A stretch of 64,000 nucleotides of DNA from Paenibacillus sp. XY044 (lineage in GTDB: Bacteria; Bacillota; Bacilli; Paenibacillales; Paenibacillaceae), in assembly GCF_002257645.1 (NCBI RefSeq), contig NZ_NQMO01000005.1, positions 248,001-312,000 on the forward strand, in the 5' to 3' direction. Positions within the stretch are counted from its first letter, which is position 1; every line of letters begins with the position of its first letter. The notes below the pieces were generated by a model. It was not told the DNA's origin, did no database searches, and was given only the letters and a program-made list of their open reading frames with translations. This document shows positions 60,875-64,000 of this stretch, piece by piece. A program made the translations under genes and the position numbers.

Positions 60875-63800
60875 TTAAGAATCGAGCGTGGAATCTTTTC
60901 CGCTGACATGGGCCATCTGCTGTTTGCGGGAACGCCCGCGCGATAGGGTTTCCGGCAGTACGATTAAGGCCGGCACCAGCATCGGCAGCAGGATGAAACA
61001 GAGAACGACCAGACCGACGATCACAGCCGTGGCCAACTCGATCAAGAGAACGAGCCCCGATGGCATCAGCGTAGCAAACGTTCCGCCAAGAATGACCATA
61101 GCGGAAATTATGACCCCGCCGACGCTCCGGGCTGCTCTGACGATTCCTTCTCCCGGAGACAAATCCCCATTTTCCTTGTAGCGTTCCATCAGGAAGATGC
61201 TGTAGTCCACGCCGACCGCGACGATGATGATGAAGGAGAAGAACGGTACAAAAGAGGATACCCCTTCCGCCCCGATGATATAGGTCGTCACGAACTTCGA
61301 GGCACTCATCGCTACATAATAAGAAGCTACAAGCGACAATACGATAAAGACCGAAGGCCAGAAGGACCGGATTACGAACAGCAGAACGACGAATACGCTG
61401 ATGATGACGATAACTGCCGTGCTGTTGAAGGAACTGATCTGAGCCTTGTTCGTATCGTAGGTGGTCGAGCTAGGTCCGGCCGCCCCGAATGTGGCATTCC
61501 CGAGCACGGTTCCCTTCAGTGTGCCGGAGACTTCGTCGTTGATCTTCTCGATCGTGTCCATGGCCGCCGGGGAATACGGATCGTCGTTCAGGATGACGAT
61601 CAGCTTCGTAATCTTGCGGTCCTTAGACATAAAGGCGTCCACCGCCTGCTGGAAGTCTTCGTTCTCCAGCGCCTCGCGCGGAATAAAGAATGTCTTCGAG
61701 CTGTTCAGCTGGGTCAGGAAGTCATTGGTCTTGCCGAGACCATCGGAGATGTCGCCCAGTCCGTTGCCGCTCTGGTCGATGCCTTCTTTCAGCTGGGACA
61801 TGCCGCCCGAGAGGCTGGAGAGTCCGCTCAGCAGCTGCTGCTGCCCGCTTTGGACGCTGCCCAGCGCATCGTTCAGCTTCTTCATGTTCGCGGCGATTTC
61901 CTGGCTGCCGCTGCTGCCTTGGCGCAATCCCTTGGCCAACTGGTCGGCCCCTTGTTCCAGCGCAGCCAGACCGGTGGTCATCTGCTTCTGCGCCGCGGCA
62001 ATTTGGCCTAAGCCGCCGGAAGCCTGGGCGAAGGATGCGTTCAGCTTGGCATAATTCGCATTCAGCTCCTTGAGACCGCCGTCCAGCTGCGCCAAACCGG
62101 TAACGAGTCCTTCGCCGGTCTGCTTCAGTTGAATATAAGTCGGATCCTCCGCCAATTCGCTATGGCTCTCGCCCAGTTTGCCGATCATCGTGTTCATGCC
62201 GGCAAGCCCTTGCTGAATTTGTGGAATCTGTCCGGATACCTGCTCATAACCGCCTGCGAGCGAAGCATAACCTTTGGACAGCTCGGAAAGGCCCTGGTTG
62301 ATTTTGGACGTATTGGTGCTGACGGTATTCATGCCGGCTTCAAGCTTTGCGATACCCTTGCTGAGCTCCGACGCTCCGCTTGCCCCCTGCTGAATACCGC
62401 CGGACACTTGAGAGATCGCAGCCGTAATTTGATCGTAGCCCTGCTTGACCTGCCCGGTACCCGACACCAGCTGATTGGCGCTCGAGAAGTCGGGCGTCGT
62501 CAATTTATCTCCGATCTGGTCCAGACCGTCCTTGATCTGGTCCACGCCTTTTTTGGAGGCCGAGATGCCGTCTGTCACCGTCTCCGTCTGGCTGCTGATA
62601 TAGAAGTCATCCACAGGCTCCGACTGCGGCTGGGTCACGCTCGATACCGATTTGACCCCGTCGATGCCCTTTAACTTCTCGGTCAGCTTGTCGATGACCC
62701 CAAGTGAATCGTTGTTGTCCAACGCCTTGTCGTCTTCGATGACCACTGACGTCGGCAGCGCCTGGCCGCGGCTGAAATGATCGGCTACGATGCTGAAGCC
62801 TTTGGTCGACGGATAGCCGTCCCCCAGCTCCTTCAGCTGGTCGAAGGACAGCTTCTGGCCGCTGGTCAGCAGCACCGGAATCATCAGAATGACGATGATG
62901 ACCGTAACGATGACCGGATGCTTGACGGAAACCGCCGTCAGCTTCGCCCAGAAGGTGCTCTCCTTGTGGCCCGCCACTTTTTTCGACGGCCAGAACAGCT
63001 TCGGTCCGAGCGTCTTCATCAGAAACGGCGTCAGCGTCAAAATTTCAAGCACCAAGATGACCGTGCCGATCGCAACCACGTTGGCCGATTTATAGATGCC
63101 GAAGTCGGAGAAGCTGAGCCCCGCAAAGGCGATAAAGACGGTCAGAATGCTGTATACGATCGTTTTGCCCGCCGTTTTGTAGGAAGCGATGATCGCTTCA
63201 TCGGTGGACTTGCCATGCGAAAGTTCCTCTTTAAAACGGTTGAACAAAAGAATGTTATAGTCCGTCCCGATGCCGAACAGGATGAGCACCAGCAGCATCT
63301 GGGTCACGCTCGTGATCGGGAAATTCATTTTATCAATGATTTGCGCCGCAATCCCCATCGAACAGAGGTAAGATACGCCTACGGCAAGAAGGGACACGAA
63401 CGGTATGATGATCGAACGGAACATGACAATCAGCACGACCAGAATGAAAATGACGGTCAGCACCGCGCTTTTCTCCACGCCTGCCGTGGATGCCTTGATG
63501 TAGTCGTTTTGGATAAAATCCTCGCCGCTCAGGTAGTATGTCGCTTTGACATCCTTCAGCACCTGATTAAACTGGTCCGTGATTTCCTCCATATCCCGTC
63601 CGTTCTTATCCAGGCTGAAGCTGACCATCACGGTTGTGCCATCCTCCGAAATCAGCTGTGACTTGGCTTCGGGCATAGAGAACGGATCCAGGACTTCGGT
63701 GATGCCAAGCTCGGACTGCTTCGCCTTCATGTCCATTACGCCGCTCTCGATGCTCTTCATATCCTCGTCCGTCAGCTTGTTGTCCTCATGGAACACCACG

Positions 63801-63997
63801 ATGTCGCTGGTCCCGGTCTGGCCGGTCATTTTATTCAGCAGCGCCCCCGCAACCTTGGATGGGCTGTCTTCGGCGAGGGGATCCTGGCCTCTCTGCTGGA
63901 GAATAGCGTTCACGTCGGGCTGAAATACGGTCAGCAGGACCGTCGCCACCAGCCATAACACCAGAATCGCCCAGCGCCACTTGATGATTTGCCGCAT
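60875..63997 (-). CDS. MMPL/RND-superfamily transporter
   Basis: 1040-residue membrane transporter with two MMPL modules. Module 1 has GIGTDYNILLFNRFKEEL near 230 and module 2 has VAVGVDYSIFLMERYKENG near 935; both Asp-Tyr proton-relay motifs are intact. Between them (about 460-755) is a long helical domain with many Gln/Gly/Leu heptads of the YhgE/Pip-like type, probably extracellular. Start ATG 63997 is only 3 nt from the window edge, so its ribosome site is not visible. It ends with a Lys/Arg/Gln-rich tail. Substrate unknown; lipids or drugs are typical for the family. Confidence 0.88.
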   Translation of the reverse strand: MRQIIKWRWAILVLWLVATVLLTVFQPDVNAILQQRGQDPLAEDSPSKVAGALLNKMTGQTGTSDIVVFHEDNKLTDEDMKSIESGVMDMKAKQSELGITEVLDPFSMPEAKSQLISEDGTTVMVSFSLDKNGRDMEEITDQFNQVLKDVKATYYLSGEDFIQNDYIKASTAGVEKSAVLTVIFILVVLIVMFRSIIIPFVSLLAVGVSYLCSMGIAAQIIDKMNFPITSVTQMLLVLILFGIGTDYNILLFNRFKEELSHGKSTDEAIIASYKTAGKTIVYSILTVFIAFAGLSFSDFGIYKSANVVAIGTVILVLEILTLTPFLMKTLGPKLFWPSKKVAGHKESTFWAKLTAVSVKHPVIVTVIIVILMIPVLLTSGQKLSFDQLKELGDGYPSTKGFSIVADHFSRGQALPTSVVIEDDKALDNNDSLGVIDKLTEKLKGIDGVKSVSSVTQPQSEPVDDFYISSQTETVTDGISASKKGVDQIKDGLDQIGDKLTTPDFSSANQLVSGTGQVKQGYDQITAAISQVSGGIQQGASGASELSKGIAKLEAGMNTVSTNTSKINQGLSELSKGYASLAGGYEQVSGQIPQIQQGLAGMNTMIGKLGESHSELAEDPTYIQLKQTGEGLVTGLAQLDGGLKELNANYAKLNASFAQASGGLGQIAAAQKQMTTGLAALEQGADQLAKGLRQGSSGSQEIAANMKKLNDALGSVQSGQQQLLSGLSSLSGGMSQLKEGIDQSGNGLGDISDGLGKTNDFLTQLNSSKTFFIPREALENEDFQQAVDAFMSKDRKITKLIVILNDDPYSPAAMDTIEKINDEVSGTLKGTVLGNATFGAAGPSSTTYDTNKAQISSFNSTAVIVIISVFVVLLFVIRSFWPSVFIVLSLVASYYVAMSASKFVTTYIIGAEGVSSFVPFFSFIIIVAVGVDYSIFLMERYKENGDLSPGEGIVRAARSVGGVIISAMVILGGTFATLMPSGLVLLIELATAVIVGLVVLCFILLPMLVPALIVLPETLSRGRSRKQQMAHVSGKDSTLDS

Positions 63998-64000
63998 GTT

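Overview
The window looks like a chromosomal stretch from a spore-forming, medium-GC Bacillota, most likely Paenibacillus or a close relative. That is inferred from strong AGGAGG-type ribosome-binding sites, frequent TTG and GTG starts, a YheC/YheD spore-coat ATP-grasp gene, DUF4023 and YdjO small proteins, an AdeR-like PucR gene divergent from ald, a yclNOPQ-type siderophore operon, LipL and MprF. I found no rRNA, tRNA, CRISPR array, prophage or IS transposase.

Region 1 (1-18 kb) holds two Fur-controlled siderophore uptake systems: a FhuB-like permease cut by the left edge with its lipoprotein (1-2143), and a complete yclNOPQ-like operon (13906-17782). Each has Fur-like boxes upstream of its first gene. 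Between them lie an ABC-2 type exporter pair, a DUF2500 protein, an APH-fold kinase, a spore-coat ATP-grasp protein, a GT4 glycosyltransferase, several membrane or lipoproteins, and an MFS exporter paired with a winged-helix/TPR regulator that has no receiver domain.

Region 2 (18-31 kb) holds a DUF4023 gene, dedA, a sugar ABC importer, and a respiratory dehydrogenase module. In that module a lipoprotein cytochrome c diverges from a Tat-exported small subunit and a GMC flavoprotein, followed by tatC and tatA. A heterodimeric ABC exporter follows. The tatC-tatA gap and the tatA-exporter gap are filled with degenerate tandem repeats.

Region 3 (31-46 kb) holds a GT4 gene, pucR/ald, a stalk-domain secreted protein, an AcrB-type RND pump, a beta-propeller/phosphoesterase gene with a PhoP-like box, ydjO, a GT2 gene with a TetR regulator, lipL and a DUF2294 gene behind a possible attenuator.

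Region 4 (46-53 kb) is the most intriguing. A CiaRH-like two-component system sits directly upstream of a VTC-domain (polyphosphate polymerase fold) gene, a DUF4956 membrane protein gene and a large CotH-kinase gene with Gly/Ala/Asn-rich inserts. Matching 11-bp direct repeats lie in front of the regulator and in the -35 region of the VTC operon.

Region 5 (53-64 kb) holds mprF, a large-subunit catalase with a SigB-like promoter, an ArsR-type regulator and an Old Yellow Enzyme that share an almost identical dyad operator, and an MMPL transporter. The 53.3-53.7 kb gap carries a second copy of the composite repeat found at 26.8-27.4 kb, including a remnant of the ABC exporter C-terminus.

All functions are assigned by reading motifs and recalling families. 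No database search was run.
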